From Abditibacteriaceae bacterium (GTDB lineage Bacteria > Armatimonadota > Abditibacteriia > Abditibacteriales > Abditibacteriaceae), in NCBI GenBank assembly GCA_019239895.1, contig JAFAZH010000057.1:1-64000 (forward strand): a stretch of 64,000 nt of DNA. Reading direction: 5' to 3'. Shown piece after piece: positions 48,254 to 57,221 of this stretch. Positions within the stretch are counted from its first letter, which is position 1; every line of letters starts with the position of its first letter. The notes beneath the pieces are model-generated. The model ran no database searches. It worked only from the letters and a program-made list of their open reading frames with translations, and was not told the origin of the DNA. A program made the position numbers and the translations under genes.

Positions 48254-49293
48254 TGACGAAAAATGCTATTGGTCTTGTTCTTATTGACGCTCCCCACTCA
48301 GCACTTAACAATGCCGGTGCCGATGTTAGTGAGCGAACAGAAAATAAAATCGCGGTTAAAGTAATTCGGCGTGGTAGAGATTCTTACCCTTACGTCTCAT
48401 CTCAAGCTTGGCGTCGTTGGTGGCGTGATACATTACAGGAGAAGTTTGGATGGCCTATGTCGCCTATTACCCGCGAAAAGAAAATAGCTTTCACGAGTGC
48501 TAATCCATTTATCTATCCTGATGATGATGTTTTTGGTTACATGCGTGCGCAAGGCGCTAGTGAGGGAGGAACTTTAACGCGCCTCTCTCCTCTCAAAAAT
48601 TCTCCCCTGGTTTCCGTGACCCCCCAACAAATAGTGGATGATTTTGGTTCTATGACACGCCAGGAAGATAACCCTGTGCTACATGAGCATCAATTCTATT
48701 CCACCATATTGAAAGGGATTTTCGCTCTTGAACTAAGCGCAGTTGGCGTCTTCCAAAGTTCAGCCCGCACTGGATTCAAGAATCTTGACGAGGCTTACAT
48801 CAAGAAACCTATAATGCAGGAAGCAATTAAAAGCAGTAATGCAACTGAGCGAGAAAATAACAGGTTATCTCAAAAGGGAAAAGATTGGGTTTTGCCGCAA
48901 CCAGAACGGGCCAAACGTGCTAAAGAAACGCTGGCTGCCTTGCCCTTCTTATCAGGCGGAGCAAAGCAGGCGCTTCATCACACGGATGTGACTCCAAAAT
49001 TTGTTATGTTAGCTGTGATAGCAGGCGGCAATAACCTTTTCATGAACATTGCCACTCAAGACGAAAAGAAACTCATCAATACGACAGCACTCAAGCAAGT
49101 CATTGTTGATTACGCCGATGTCATTTTGAGCGATATTTTCATTGGCCGCTTAGAAGGTTTCCAAGATTCACTCCAGGCGGATTTAGAAGCCTTACAAGCG
49201 GAATTAGCAGGCACTAAGCGCATTCATTTGCACTCGCCAAAACGAGCGGTTGAAGAGTTTGCTGGCAAACTTGAAGATTACATGAATTCGTGA
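48250..49293 (+). CDS. cas7: Cas7 (Cst2/DevR-type) Cascade backbone
   Basis: The 347-residue product starts IGLVLIDAPHSALNNAGAD and contains KVIRRGRDSYPYVSSQAWRR, the typical Cst2/DevR beginning, then FTSANPFIYPDDDVFGYMRA. It is expected to form the helical backbone on the crRNA. It overlaps cas8b and is followed by cas5 after 7 bases. Confidence 0.9.
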   Translation: MMTKNAIGLVLIDAPHSALNNAGADVSERTENKIAVKVIRRGRDSYPYVSSQAWRRWWRDTLQEKFGWPMSPITREKKIAFTSANPFIYPDDDVFGYMRAQGASEGGTLTRLSPLKNSPLVSVTPQQIVDDFGSMTRQEDNPVLHEHQFYSTILKGIFALELSAVGVFQSSARTGFKNLDEAYIKKPIMQEAIKSSNATERENNRLSQKGKDWVLPQPERAKRAKETLAALPFLSGGAKQALHHTDVTPKFVMLAVIAGGNNLFMNIATQDEKKLINTTALKQVIVDYADVILSDIFIGRLEGFQDSLQADLEALQAELAGTKRIHLHSPKRAVEEFAGKLEDYMNS

Positions 49294-49300
49294 GGCCAAG

Positions 49301-49930
49301 ATGAATGTTCTGCGTGTACATCTGAAAGGATGGACAGCTTCTTTTCGCTATCCAGGCTTTGCGGTTGGTGTCCATCCTTCGTTACCTCTGCCTCCGCTAT
49401 CCACCCTGTACGGGTTGCTCTCAGCGGCACGGGGTGAGTTAGTGACACCCCGCGATACTGGACTAGGGTTTGTTTTTCATAGTCACGGCAAAGGCACCGA
49501 CTTGGAAACAACATACGAGTTATCAGGCACCCTGCAAGCAGGCACCAACGTAATTCGCCGGGAGGTGCTTTTCGAGCCGGAGCTTTATCTTTACGTTACT
49601 AACCTTTCTTTTGCCGATGCTTTTCGCCAGCCATATTACCCTTTAGTGTTGGGACGTTCTACGGAATTAGCACAGATCATAGCTACGGAAGAAGTGACCC
49701 TGCAAAAGCAATCAAACGTCAAACTTGGTCACTCAATTCTGCCCTTTCCACAAATGCAGATTTATGGCTCAGTCCATGCCTTACCTACACATTTTACTGG
49801 TGACATTCCACGGCGCGCAGTAGGCACAAGACCATTCTTGCTGGTTGAGGATTTTCAAAATTATACAGATGAGGTCTGGGTTGACATGACCCAAAACTGG
49901 GGCGTGTGGATTCATGAGGCCAAAGCATGA
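49301..49930 (+). CDS. cas5: Cas5 of type I-B Cascade
   Basis: The 209-residue product starts MNVLRVHLKGWTASFRYPGF, with the Cas5 RAMP beginning, and continues LPLPPLSTLYGLLSAARGEL. It holds the 5' handle of the crRNA. It overlaps the cas3 start by 4 bases. Confidence 0.9.
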   Translation: MNVLRVHLKGWTASFRYPGFAVGVHPSLPLPPLSTLYGLLSAARGELVTPRDTGLGFVFHSHGKGTDLETTYELSGTLQAGTNVIRREVLFEPELYLYVTNLSFADAFRQPYYPLVLGRSTELAQIIATEEVTLQKQSNVKLGHSILPFPQMQIYGSVHALPTHFTGDIPRRAVGTRPFLLVEDFQNYTDEVWVDMTQNWGVWIHEAKA

Positions 49931-52182
49931 CCAAATCTATTGATGCCAAATCCAAGCCGCGCGAAACACTGCACGAACACACTTGGAATTGTTTATCGGT
50001 GTTGCGATCTATCCGACAAGCCATGCCATATTTACCGCAGGTTTGTGGTGAGGAACATCTTTTTCAGCACCTTTTTTTGGCTGTTTATCTCCATGATTTA
50101 GGCAAGGCCGCGACTGGCTTTCAAGATATGCTTGATGACTTGGGGCCGTGGGATTACCGGCATGAGATTCTGTCAGCAGGATTTGTGAAGTTCTTAAATG
50201 GTATTAATGAATTACAGCGTAAGGCGATTATGTTGGCTGTCATTACCCATCATCGTACTACTACAGACTTACGTGGGGATGGTGAGAAGCGAGTCTTCAG
50301 TACAATCGGAAGCACATTAGAGTGGGAACAAAAGCGGGCCGAATTGCAGCCAAATTTTTCCTATGTGCAAGATTGGCTAATAAATGTACCTAATGCGGCT
50401 GAAGAATTCTTGGGGCAGAGTTGGCCCTGTCCACAAATTCCTCAGTCTGTGGATGAAATAGAAGATGCGTTTCGCAGTGCAGTTTGGTGGTTTCAAAAAT
50501 CGCCGGATGCAAAAGCATTGCACTCACCTTATGCGATTTTACTGCGTGGTTTAGTCGTTGCTTGTGACCATCTGGCATCGGGCGGTAAAGCGAATTTACT
50601 GCAAGGTGTCAAAGATTTAGCAAGACATTTACGTGTTGAGCCGCGTACCTTCCAAAAAGAAATTGGAGCCGTTAAAGGCCATGCAGTGTTAGAGGCTCCC
50701 ACTGGTTCTGGCAAGACTGAAGCGAGTCTCTTATGGGCCGCAAACCAACAAGATAGTGGACGTAGAATTTTCTACGTCTTACCCTACACAGCCAGCATCA
50801 ACGCTATGTTGCATCGCTTTCAGGATGCTAAAGATGGATACGATTTAGGTGATAGTGTTGGCGCATTGCATGGCAAAGCAAGCTATTTTCTTTATCAATA
50901 CTTGTGCGATAAGGACTATGAGCCAAAGGCTGCTGCCAAGGCGACTAAAGATATTCAAGGTCTCTCCCGTAAGATATATCGGCCTATCAAGATACTCACA
51001 CCGTTCCAAATTATCAAAGCCTTTTTCGGCGTAAAAGGTTGGGAAATGCAATGGGCAGAGTTTGCAGGCGGTATCTTCATTTTCGATGAGATTCACGTTT
51101 ATGATTCTCGCACTACAGCCCTGTTGCTCACTGCGTTGGAAAAATTACATTCTTTAGATGCACGATTCCTCTTTATGTCAGCAACTTTACCTGAGTTTTT
51201 GAAGTTTCAACTAACGAGCCTACTGCCTACTTTTACAGAAAAGCGACTAGATGTAGATAGAGCAGACGATAAGGAACTGCTCAACACGCCGCGTCATTGC
51301 GTCAAGAAATTAACAGGTGAGATTACCTCTCATATAGAAAAAATTCGGGATTCTCTAAACGCAGGACAAACGGTATTAGTTGTCTGTAATACAGTTAAAA
51401 GAGCACAAGAGGTTTATCAACAACTTTATGATGGCACTGATTCAAAAGCATTATTGCATGGTCGTTTTATATTGCGAGACCGTGAAGAAATTGAGCAACA
51501 GTTAGGGGAAGTTAAGCTTTTAGTTGGCACCCAAGTGGTGGAAGTCTCGTTGGGCTTAGACTTCGATACTATCTTCACCGAACCTGCCCCTATAGATGCG
51601 CTGATTCAACGGTTCGGGCGCGTCAATCGCAGAGGCGAAAAGGGTATTGTGCCTGTTCACATCTTTACGCAAGGCGGCCAGAATGATGGCTATTTCTATG
51701 ATATAGATCGCATTCAACTTACTTTGCAAACACTGCAAGAGGAAGATTTACTAACGCAGCACAAGGTCGCTGCCTATGTAAATCGTGTTTATAAATGTGG
51801 CTACAATGATAAAGAACAGCGTATTTCTGATGAGGCTTCAAATGCTTTTCGTAAAGTGATTGCGGGCTTGGTGCCATTCGATGCTTCTGAGCGAGAAGAA
51901 GAATTCTATGACCTGATTCAGTCAGTTCAAGTAGTGCCCCAAGAATTTGAGGAGTCTTATGTAACAGCTATTACAACGAAAGACTTTTTTGGTGCCATGA
52001 AATACCTCGCCACTATTTCACTTGGACAAGGAATGAAACTTCGTAATTTGGAAGCCTTGCCACGACACGAAATACAACTGGACAAGAAACCCAAATCTTA
52101 TTATGTGGCAAGGGCGAAATATGATAAGGAGTTGGGTCTATTGCTTGACCAAATTGATTGTGGCGGCGTGATAATGGATTAA
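49927..52182 (+). CDS. cas3: Cas3 HD nuclease-helicase
   Basis: The 751-residue product has an N-terminal HD nuclease domain (ETLHEHTWN with His 16/18; VYLHDLGKAA with the HD pair near residues 55-58; ITHHR near 108) and a superfamily 2 helicase with Walker A APTGSGKTEA (about residues 258-267), DEIH (about 388-391), SATLP (motif III) and QRFGRVNRRG (motif VI). It shreds the target DNA once recruited by Cascade. All motifs look intact. Confidence 0.93.
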   Translation: MTKSIDAKSKPRETLHEHTWNCLSVLRSIRQAMPYLPQVCGEEHLFQHLFLAVYLHDLGKAATGFQDMLDDLGPWDYRHEILSAGFVKFLNGINELQRKAIMLAVITHHRTTTDLRGDGEKRVFSTIGSTLEWEQKRAELQPNFSYVQDWLINVPNAAEEFLGQSWPCPQIPQSVDEIEDAFRSAVWWFQKSPDAKALHSPYAILLRGLVVACDHLASGGKANLLQGVKDLARHLRVEPRTFQKEIGAVKGHAVLEAPTGSGKTEASLLWAANQQDSGRRIFYVLPYTASINAMLHRFQDAKDGYDLGDSVGALHGKASYFLYQYLCDKDYEPKAAAKATKDIQGLSRKIYRPIKILTPFQIIKAFFGVKGWEMQWAEFAGGIFIFDEIHVYDSRTTALLLTALEKLHSLDARFLFMSATLPEFLKFQLTSLLPTFTEKRLDVDRADDKELLNTPRHCVKKLTGEITSHIEKIRDSLNAGQTVLVVCNTVKRAQEVYQQLYDGTDSKALLHGRFILRDREEIEQQLGEVKLLVGTQVVEVSLGLDFDTIFTEPAPIDALIQRFGRVNRRGEKGIVPVHIFTQGGQNDGYFYDIDRIQLTLQTLQEEDLLTQHKVAAYVNRVYKCGYNDKEQRISDEASNAFRKVIAGLVPFDASEREEEFYDLIQSVQVVPQEFEESYVTAITTKDFFGAMKYLATISLGQGMKLRNLEALPRHEIQLDKKPKSYYVARAKYDKELGLLLDQIDCGGVIMD

Positions 52183-52204
52183 TTTAACATCGTAGGGAGA
52201 GTTT

Positions 52205-52426
52205 ATGGCAACGGCAAGCACAGAGCAGATTGAGGCGCAGTTACAGAAGTTGCCACCAGAGAAGCAGGCGTTAGTCTATGATTTCGTCGCCTTCCTGGTG
52301 CAACAGGAAACTGAACGCAAGTTAGAGAATTTATCCGAGTCGCGGCAGACAATGCTGGCTTCCGAAGCGGTGCTGGCGCGTGACTGGGAGAGTCCCGAAG
52401 AGGAGGCGGCATGGGCGCATTTATAA
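52205..52426 (+). CDS. DUF2281-like antitoxin
   Basis: The 73-residue product reads STEQIEAQLQKLPPEKQALV, YDFVAFLVQQ, typical of DUF2281 antitoxins, with a Glu-rich C-terminus. It overlaps the toxin by 16 bases. It starts 22 bases after cas3, so the pair is in the cas operon. Confidence 0.75.
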   Translation: MATASTEQIEAQLQKLPPEKQALVYDFVAFLVQQETERKLENLSESRQTMLASEAVLARDWESPEEEAAWAHL

Positions 52427-52740
52427 AAGGTGATGTGGTGGTAGCACCCTTTCCGTTTTCTGACCTGAGTGGCGCGAAAAGACGCCCCCTGTTGGTTCTG
52501 GCGGAACTGACCGGCGATGATGTCATCGTGTGCCAGATTACCAGTCAAGCAAAAAGTGATGCTTATGTGGTGAGTCTTAGTGCTGCGGATTTTACGCACG
52601 GCGGTTTGCGCCAGGATAGCAATGTGCGGCCTAATCGCATCTTTACGGCGGACTCCAACATCATCGTTTATCGCGCTGGTGTTTTAGCTCCTGCGAAAGT
52701 GCAAGAAGTCATTCATAAGATAGTGCAAATTCTCAGTTAG
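52411..52740 (+). CDS. PemK/MazF-type endoribonuclease toxin
   Basis: The 109-residue product begins FIKGDVVVAPFPFSDLSGAK, then RRPLLVLAEL and SNVRPNRIFTADSNIIVYRA, a full PemK/MazF-like fold. It should cut mRNA unless bound by the upstream antitoxin. In this setting it may make loss of the cas operon costly. Confidence 0.85.
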   Translation: MGAFIKGDVVVAPFPFSDLSGAKRRPLLVLAELTGDDVIVCQITSQAKSDAYVVSLSAADFTHGGLRQDSNVRPNRIFTADSNIIVYRAGVLAPAKVQEVIHKIVQILS

Positions 52741-52788
52741 GGCCTCATCTCGGCTCAAGGGCCTTTAGCGGTTCTCAAGAGGAGTCTT

Positions 52789-53304
52789 ATGTCACTGCCT
52801 GAATTCACCGGCACGCAAGTCAACTACTACATGGTGTGCCATCGCAAGCTGTGGCTGTTTACGCACGACATTACGATGGAGCGCGAGCATGAGATCGTGC
52901 AGATCGGCAAACTGGTCGGGCAGGAAACCTACAAGCGCGAGCAGAAAGAGATTGCCCTTGATGATCGGGTGGTGCTCGACTGGATGGAATTGCAGGATAA
53001 CTCGGATGGCACCAAGACGATTCACGAGGTCAAGAAGGGGCGCAGTGTGGAGGCGGCGCATCGGATGCAGATGCTCTATTACCTCTACTATCTCCACTCC
53101 AAAGGCATTGAGGCGGTGGGGCAGCTTGATTATCCCTTGCTCAAGAAATCCGAGCGTCTGCAATTGACCCCGCAAGCCACATCAGAGTTGAGAATGGTGC
53201 TCAAAGATATCGAGCGCATCCTCGAATCGAGCGAGGTGCCGCCGCGCCTGACCACCAAACGCTTCTGCGAAAAGTGCGCTTATTTTGAGTTGTGCTGGTC
53301 GTGA
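52789..53304 (+). CDS. cas4: Cas4 exonuclease
   Basis: The 171-residue product has the RecB-like core (IHEVKKGRSVEAAHRMQMLY; Glu-Val-Lys motif) and FeS cysteines: one near the N-terminus (VCHRKLWLF, about residue 18) and three at the end (RFCEKCAYFELCWS, about residues 158-170). Cas4 trims pre-spacers and sets PAM choice. It comes after the toxin gene with a 48-base gap. Confidence 0.9.
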   Translation: MSLPEFTGTQVNYYMVCHRKLWLFTHDITMEREHEIVQIGKLVGQETYKREQKEIALDDRVVLDWMELQDNSDGTKTIHEVKKGRSVEAAHRMQMLYYLYYLHSKGIEAVGQLDYPLLKKSERLQLTPQATSELRMVLKDIERILESSEVPPRLTTKRFCEKCAYFELCWS

Positions 53305-53634
53305 GATTTGAACCGCCAAGAGCGCCAAGGACGCCAAGAACGGCTGCAAGATCGAGAATAGAAGATGGAGAATAGAGGCTCGTAAGCCTTTGCTATTACG
53401 ATTCTCTAACCTCTAGCTTCGATGCGCAACGGCGGGTCATATCAGGCGGTGGGTTTAAGGGTGGGCCTGCTGGATAGTGGCCCTGGGGCGGTTCCGGGTA
53501 TAGCGGCTGGCCTGGGGTGGCAGTGGCGGGGTGCAGCGTGGGTGGGCTGGGTTTAAGCGTGCTCTGCCCGCCTCAAGCCTGCACGTTGTATTGATGTCCC
53601 TGCACGCTTCATGGTTATCCCCCGACGCTCCGAG

Positions 53635-53802
53635 GATGAGAACGGAGCTTCCGTGGATGGGAACGGACGAAGCGTTGTTGAGCACGGACGTTCCGTTATT
53701 GGGAACGGAGCTTCCGTTGTTGAGCACGGAGCGTCCGGGGATGAAAACGGACGCTCCGTTATTGGAAACGAAAGCAGCGGGGATGGGCACGAACGCTCCG
53801 TG
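53635..53802 (+). repeat. Eight tandem 21-bp repeats between cas4 and cas1
   Basis: Eight units follow without gaps. The consensus is roughly GTTGGGAACGGAGCTTCCGTT, each unit with an internal palindrome such as AACGGAGCTTCCGTT. Units start every 21 bases from 53635. In one frame they encode SVIGNGA-like 7-residue repeats. The flanking 330 bases before (53,305-53,634) show no gene, only degenerate copies. Confidence 0.75.
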
Positions 53803-53960
53803 CTCGAACCTCTACTCATTGGTTTGAACCCGCCGCGAAAACGGTTCAGCCGCTACTCAGGAGCGTTGGCAAGTCGCACCAGAGGGTGCAGCCAAAAGGT
53901 GCAGCCAAAAGATGCCGTGGGTCAAAGTCCATCGGCGCGGATGCGTCAAGTGAGTTCATT

Positions 53961-55227
53961 ATGAAAAGGAACTATTACATCTTCTCGAATGGCCGGTTAG
54001 CGCGACAGCAGAACACGGTCTATCTGTGGCAGTATGCGAACGAGCGGCAGGATACCGATGAACTCGCCCTGGCCGATGCCGCAGCCCAGGCCGGGTACGT
54101 CCTTGAAGACATGGAAGAGTGCGGAGTGGAGAGTGCGGAATGCGGAGTGGGAAATGCCATACCAGACATGATGGGGGACGAGACGACGCAAGACGAGACG
54201 ACCGACGATGCTCCCCAAGCGAGTGCCCGTTCAGAAAGTGATGCGGCTCTACCCGCTACTCCGCATTCCGCACTCTCCACTCCGCATTCCGACGCGACCC
54301 GTGTTGCACAAGCGCCCGGTGCCGATTGAAGATGTCGAAGCCTTTTATGTCTTTGGCGAGATGGATTTTAATACTAAGCTGTTGAACTTCTTAGCCCGCC
54401 ATCATGTCCCAGTGCATATCTTCAACTACTATGGCTTCTACTCGGCTTCGATTATGCCGCGCCAGGAAATCAATTCCGGCCATTTACTGGTGCGCCAAGT
54501 GGAGCACTATGCAGACCGCAAGAAACGTCTGGCGCTGGCACGGTCGCTGGTGGAGGGGGCGTCTTTTAATATTCTCAAGAATCTCAAGTATTATGGGTCG
54601 GCCAGCCGGGGGCGCGACCTGGGCGGCGTCATCGCCATGATCGAAACGGAGCGTAAAAAGATTGCCACCGCGCCCGACATCAACACGGTGATGGGCATCG
54701 AAGGCACCATGCGCGCCGCTTACTACCAGGCGTGGCCGTTGATCTTGACTGCGCCCTGGGCCGAGTTCACCAGGCGGGTCAAACGGCCTCCCGATAATCC
54801 GATCAACGCCTTAGTGTCCTTCAGCAATTCACTCTGTTACACCCTCGCCCTGAGCGAAATCTATCGCACACCGCTATCGCCACTCATTTCATATTTGCAT
54901 GAGCCAGGCGCACGCCGCTATTCGCTGTCGTTGGATATAGCGGAAATCTTCAAGCCGATCCTGTGCGACCGCCTCATCTTCAAGCTGATTAACAACGGTG
55001 AACTGCGGCCAGAGCACTTCGATGAAAGGCTGAATTACTGCTACCTCAAAGAGAGTGGTCGTAAGATTCTGTTGCCCGCTTGGGACGAGCGATTGAAACA
55101 AACGATTGAGCACCGCGGTTTAGGCCGCAAAACTTCCTACCGCCGTCTAGTGCGCCTGGAGTGCTATCGCCTGGAACGCCACCTGATGGGCATAGACCGC
55201 TACGAACCCTTTAAAATCTGGTGGTAG
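53961..55227 (+). pseudogene. cas1: Cas1 interrupted by a palindromic insertion
   Basis: The N-terminal strand is at 53961 (MKRNYYIFSNGRLARQQNTV). The rest of Cas1 continues in another frame from about 54301: KRPVPIEDVEAFYVFGEMDF, NFLARHHVPVHIFNYYGFYS, the metal-ligand Glu in MGIEGTMRAAYYQ, His in YLHEPG, then LDIAEIFKPILCDRL. Between them lie about 270-290 extra bases with an inverted repeat (54118-54150 and 54256-54291). The two parts are in frames 0 and +1. An internal GTG (54301) could restart but would lack the first strands. Spacer acquisition is probably lost. Confidence 0.8.
54118..54291. mobile_element. MITE-like inverted-repeat insertion in cas1
   Basis: The left arm GAGTGCGGAGTGGAGAGTGC (54118-54150) is the reverse complement of the right arm ACTCCGCATTCCGCACTCTC (54256-54291). 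The arms are themselves made of GCGGAGTGG/GCGGAATG repeats. The loop is about 105 bases. Confidence 0.65.
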
Positions 55228-55570
55228 GAGGTGAGGAGTGAGTGGTTAATGGTGAGGGGTGAGTGGTGAGTGGTGGGTGCGTGAGTGGTGTGGAGTTAAT
55301 AGGTACAGGACTGACTTAGACCCGCCCGTAAACGAGCGGACTGAACTGAACGGGAAGCCCCCTGAATGGGGCTAAGGGGTGTCGTCAGCCCGGTTCACCG
55401 GGCTTTTGGCACTCAGCCCGCTGCTTTAGCGGCGGGTGTGCGTAAGTCCTGTAGGTGATAGGTGAGTGCGTGAGTGTGTAGCGCAGAACAGAACCTTGCA
55501 GTGCCCCCTCCCTCACCTCCTACCACTCACTGCTTCACCACTCCCCATTAACCACTCACTCCTCACCACT
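55228..55570. repeat. Nested inverted repeats between cas1 and cas2
   Basis: Outer arms: GTGAGGAGTGAGTGGTTAAT (from about 55231) and its reverse complement ATTAACCACTCACTCCTCAC (to about 55567). Inner arms: ACAGGACTGACTTAGACCCG (55306) and CGGGTGTGCGTAAGTCCTGT (to about 55453). The ACAGGACTTACGCA half-site resembles a repeat widespread in some phyla. No gene is present. Confidence 0.65.
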
Positions 55571-55584
55571 TACTCCCCACAACT

Positions 55585-55848
55585 ATGTATTTAATCCTCG
55601 TTTATGATGTGGGCCAGGAGCGCGTCGGCAAAGTATGCCGCACGCTGCGCCGCCGTCTCACCTGGGTGCAGAACTCGGTCTTTGAGGGCGAAGTGAGCGA
55701 GGCCAACTTTAAGCAAATCCAGGCTGATCTGAGCAAGATTATTGATGGCCAGAGTGATAGTGTCCTCTTCTATTGCATCCAGAATCCGCGTGGTTGGGAA
55801 AAGCGCGTCATGGGCCAGGAAAAGCTCACCACCGACACCTTCTTGTAA
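55585..55848 (+). CDS. cas2: Cas2 endoribonuclease-like adaptation protein
   Basis: The 87-residue product starts MYLILVYDVGQERVGKVCRT, with the conserved Asp of the first strand, and has the ferredoxin-like order ending FYCIQNPRGWEKRVMGQE. It forms the integration complex with Cas1. It is intact, but cas1 is not. Confidence 0.92.
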   Translation: MYLILVYDVGQERVGKVCRTLRRRLTWVQNSVFEGEVSEANFKQIQADLSKIIDGQSDSVLFYCIQNPRGWEKRVMGQEKLTTDTFL

Positions 55849-55934
55849 CACGCTACGGGTGTCAAGTCCTTTGACAACCAGAAATGTCCAACTTTAACCG
55901 CCTAAAGCGGTTATATTTAGCCGCCCTCCAGGGA
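55849..55934 (+). promoter_or_regulatory. CRISPR leader
   Basis: An 86-base region between cas2 and the first repeat. It contains a small hairpin (TAACCGC-CTAAA-GCGGTTA) and a GTCAAGTCCTTTGACA palindrome. It is short for a leader. Confidence 0.4.
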
Positions 55935-56031
55935 CTTTTAATCGAACCAACATGGAATTGAAACGGCCAATGGAATTTGCTCTCGCGTTCGCAGCCGCAA
56001 GCTTTTAATCGAACCATTGTGGAATTGAAAC
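55935..56031 (+). CRISPR. CRISPR array with one spacer
   Basis: Two 30-nt repeats (55935-55964 and 56002-56031) share CTTTTAATCGAACCA and TGGAATTGAAAC and differ at three central bases (ACA versus TTG). The spacer is 37 nt (55965-56001). The end ATTGAAAC is the usual Cas6-generated handle of type I-B, so transcription runs on the + strand from the cas2 side. No further repeat follows up to 56,320. Confidence 0.85.
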
Positions 56032-56320
56032 GAGCAGGCATTTAAGTAATCTGTCTGGTGGCCTTCATCGTAGTTGCATTCAGCTTCATGTTGGCGTGAG
56101 GTCTGTTAGCTTATGCCTCTGTCACCGTATTAAAACTCACTATTTAACTTCACGGTCATAGGATTTAATTACAGTAAGCAGTCACTTCACATTTCTTCAC
56201 ACTTCTTTGCAGTTGTCCATGAAACTACAGACAACCTCTACACACTAAGACCTTCCAACGTGCTGTAATCAAATTGCACGAGGTCGCGTTACAGCCTCGG
56301 ATTGCTTTAGGAGGCAAATT

Positions 56321-57088
56321 ATGCAAAGAACATCGGCTTATGCGTTAGGCACTCTGGCACTCAGCCTGGGCACAGCGTTGGTGTTGAACAGACCCCTCAA
56401 TGCACAGCCCGGCGCTCAAGGTGGCCAAACTCCACGACGCGGCATGGCTGAAGGCAATGGCCCCCGTCGCCCGCCGCGATTGGACGGCCCACGGCTTGAC
56501 GACCTGACCCAAATATTGAAGCTCACCCCACAGCAACAACAGAAAATCAAAGCGATTCTGGACGCCACCCAAAAACAGATTGATGCTGCTCTGACCCCGG
56601 AGCAACGCACTAAGATGCAACAATTGCGGCAGCGGCCTGGCCCTCCCCCTGATGGCTTCGGCCCCCCGCCCGATGGCTTTGGCCCTCCTGGTGGCCCGGA
56701 TGGATTTCCTGGCGGCAGGCCCGATGATCTCAATGGCCCGCCGCCACAGGATGAGGATCATGGGCGTCCCGTGGCTCAGATAGCCAAGGAGTTAGGCGTG
56801 ACGCCGGAGCAATTCCGCGCCGCGTTCAGGAAGGTGCATCCAGCAGGGCCAGGACAACAGCCCACCGAAGCCCAGCGGCGGGCCAATCGCAAAGTGTTAG
56901 CTGAAACGCTGGGCGTTTCCCCAGAGCGGCTCGATGAGGTAATGGATAAGTACCGGCCCGGCGGCAGAGGTAACAACTGGCCCCCGCGCCCACAGCAGGG
57001 GCCACCTCCAGGTCGTGATAGGCAAGGCCCACCACCCGGTGGCCCAGACGGGCCACCGCCTCCAGACGGGCCACCCCCTGGCGAGTGA
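56321..57088 (+). CDS. Exported Pro/Gly-rich protein with LTPEQR motifs (255 aa)
   Basis: An AGGAGG precedes the ATG. A signal peptide (residues 1-28) is followed by a Spy/LTXXQ-like helical hairpin (DDLTQILKLTPQQQQKIKAI; LTPEQRTKMQQLRQ), a PPPDGFGPP repeat stretch, a second helical part with LGVTPEQFRAAFRKVHPAG and LGVSPERLDEVM, and a PPGGPDGPPPPDGPPPGE tail. Such domains are periplasmic metal- or stress-related. It is likely functionally linked with the next two genes by shared sequence style. Confidence 0.75.
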   Translation: MQRTSAYALGTLALSLGTALVLNRPLNAQPGAQGGQTPRRGMAEGNGPRRPPRLDGPRLDDLTQILKLTPQQQQKIKAILDATQKQIDAALTPEQRTKMQQLRQRPGPPPDGFGPPPDGFGPPGGPDGFPGGRPDDLNGPPPQDEDHGRPVAQIAKELGVTPEQFRAAFRKVHPAGPGQQPTEAQRRANRKVLAETLGVSPERLDEVMDKYRPGGRGNNWPPRPQQGPPPGRDRQGPPPGGPDGPPPPDGPPPGE

Positions 57089-57123
57089 TGAGCGGAAAGT
57101 GATGAACGGAATGTCTTTAAGCA

Positions 57124-57153
57124 GCGGAGAGCCACTTTTTAGTGGCTCTCCGC
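57124..57153 (+). terminator. 13-bp perfect stem-loop after 57088
   Basis: GCGGAGAGCCACT (57124-57136) pairs with AGTGGCTCTCCGC (57141-57153) across TTTT. No T-run follows, but stem strength suggests termination. Confidence 0.6.
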
Positions 57154-57221
57154 GTCGTGCAAAGTGCAGTCTGGCCCAGTATGAATAGGTGCGAGGAAGT
57201 TTACGCGGGAGTGAATCTATT

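Noticed and set aside
53531..53964. Open frames on both strands over the 21-bp repeats
   Set aside because: They are open because the 21-bp unit has no stop in several frames. There is no RBS, and the flanking parts do not look like protein.
56776..57135. Gly/Pro-rich frame on the - strand
   Set aside because: Antisense of the Pro/Gly-rich gene 56321-57088; low complexity keeps several frames open.
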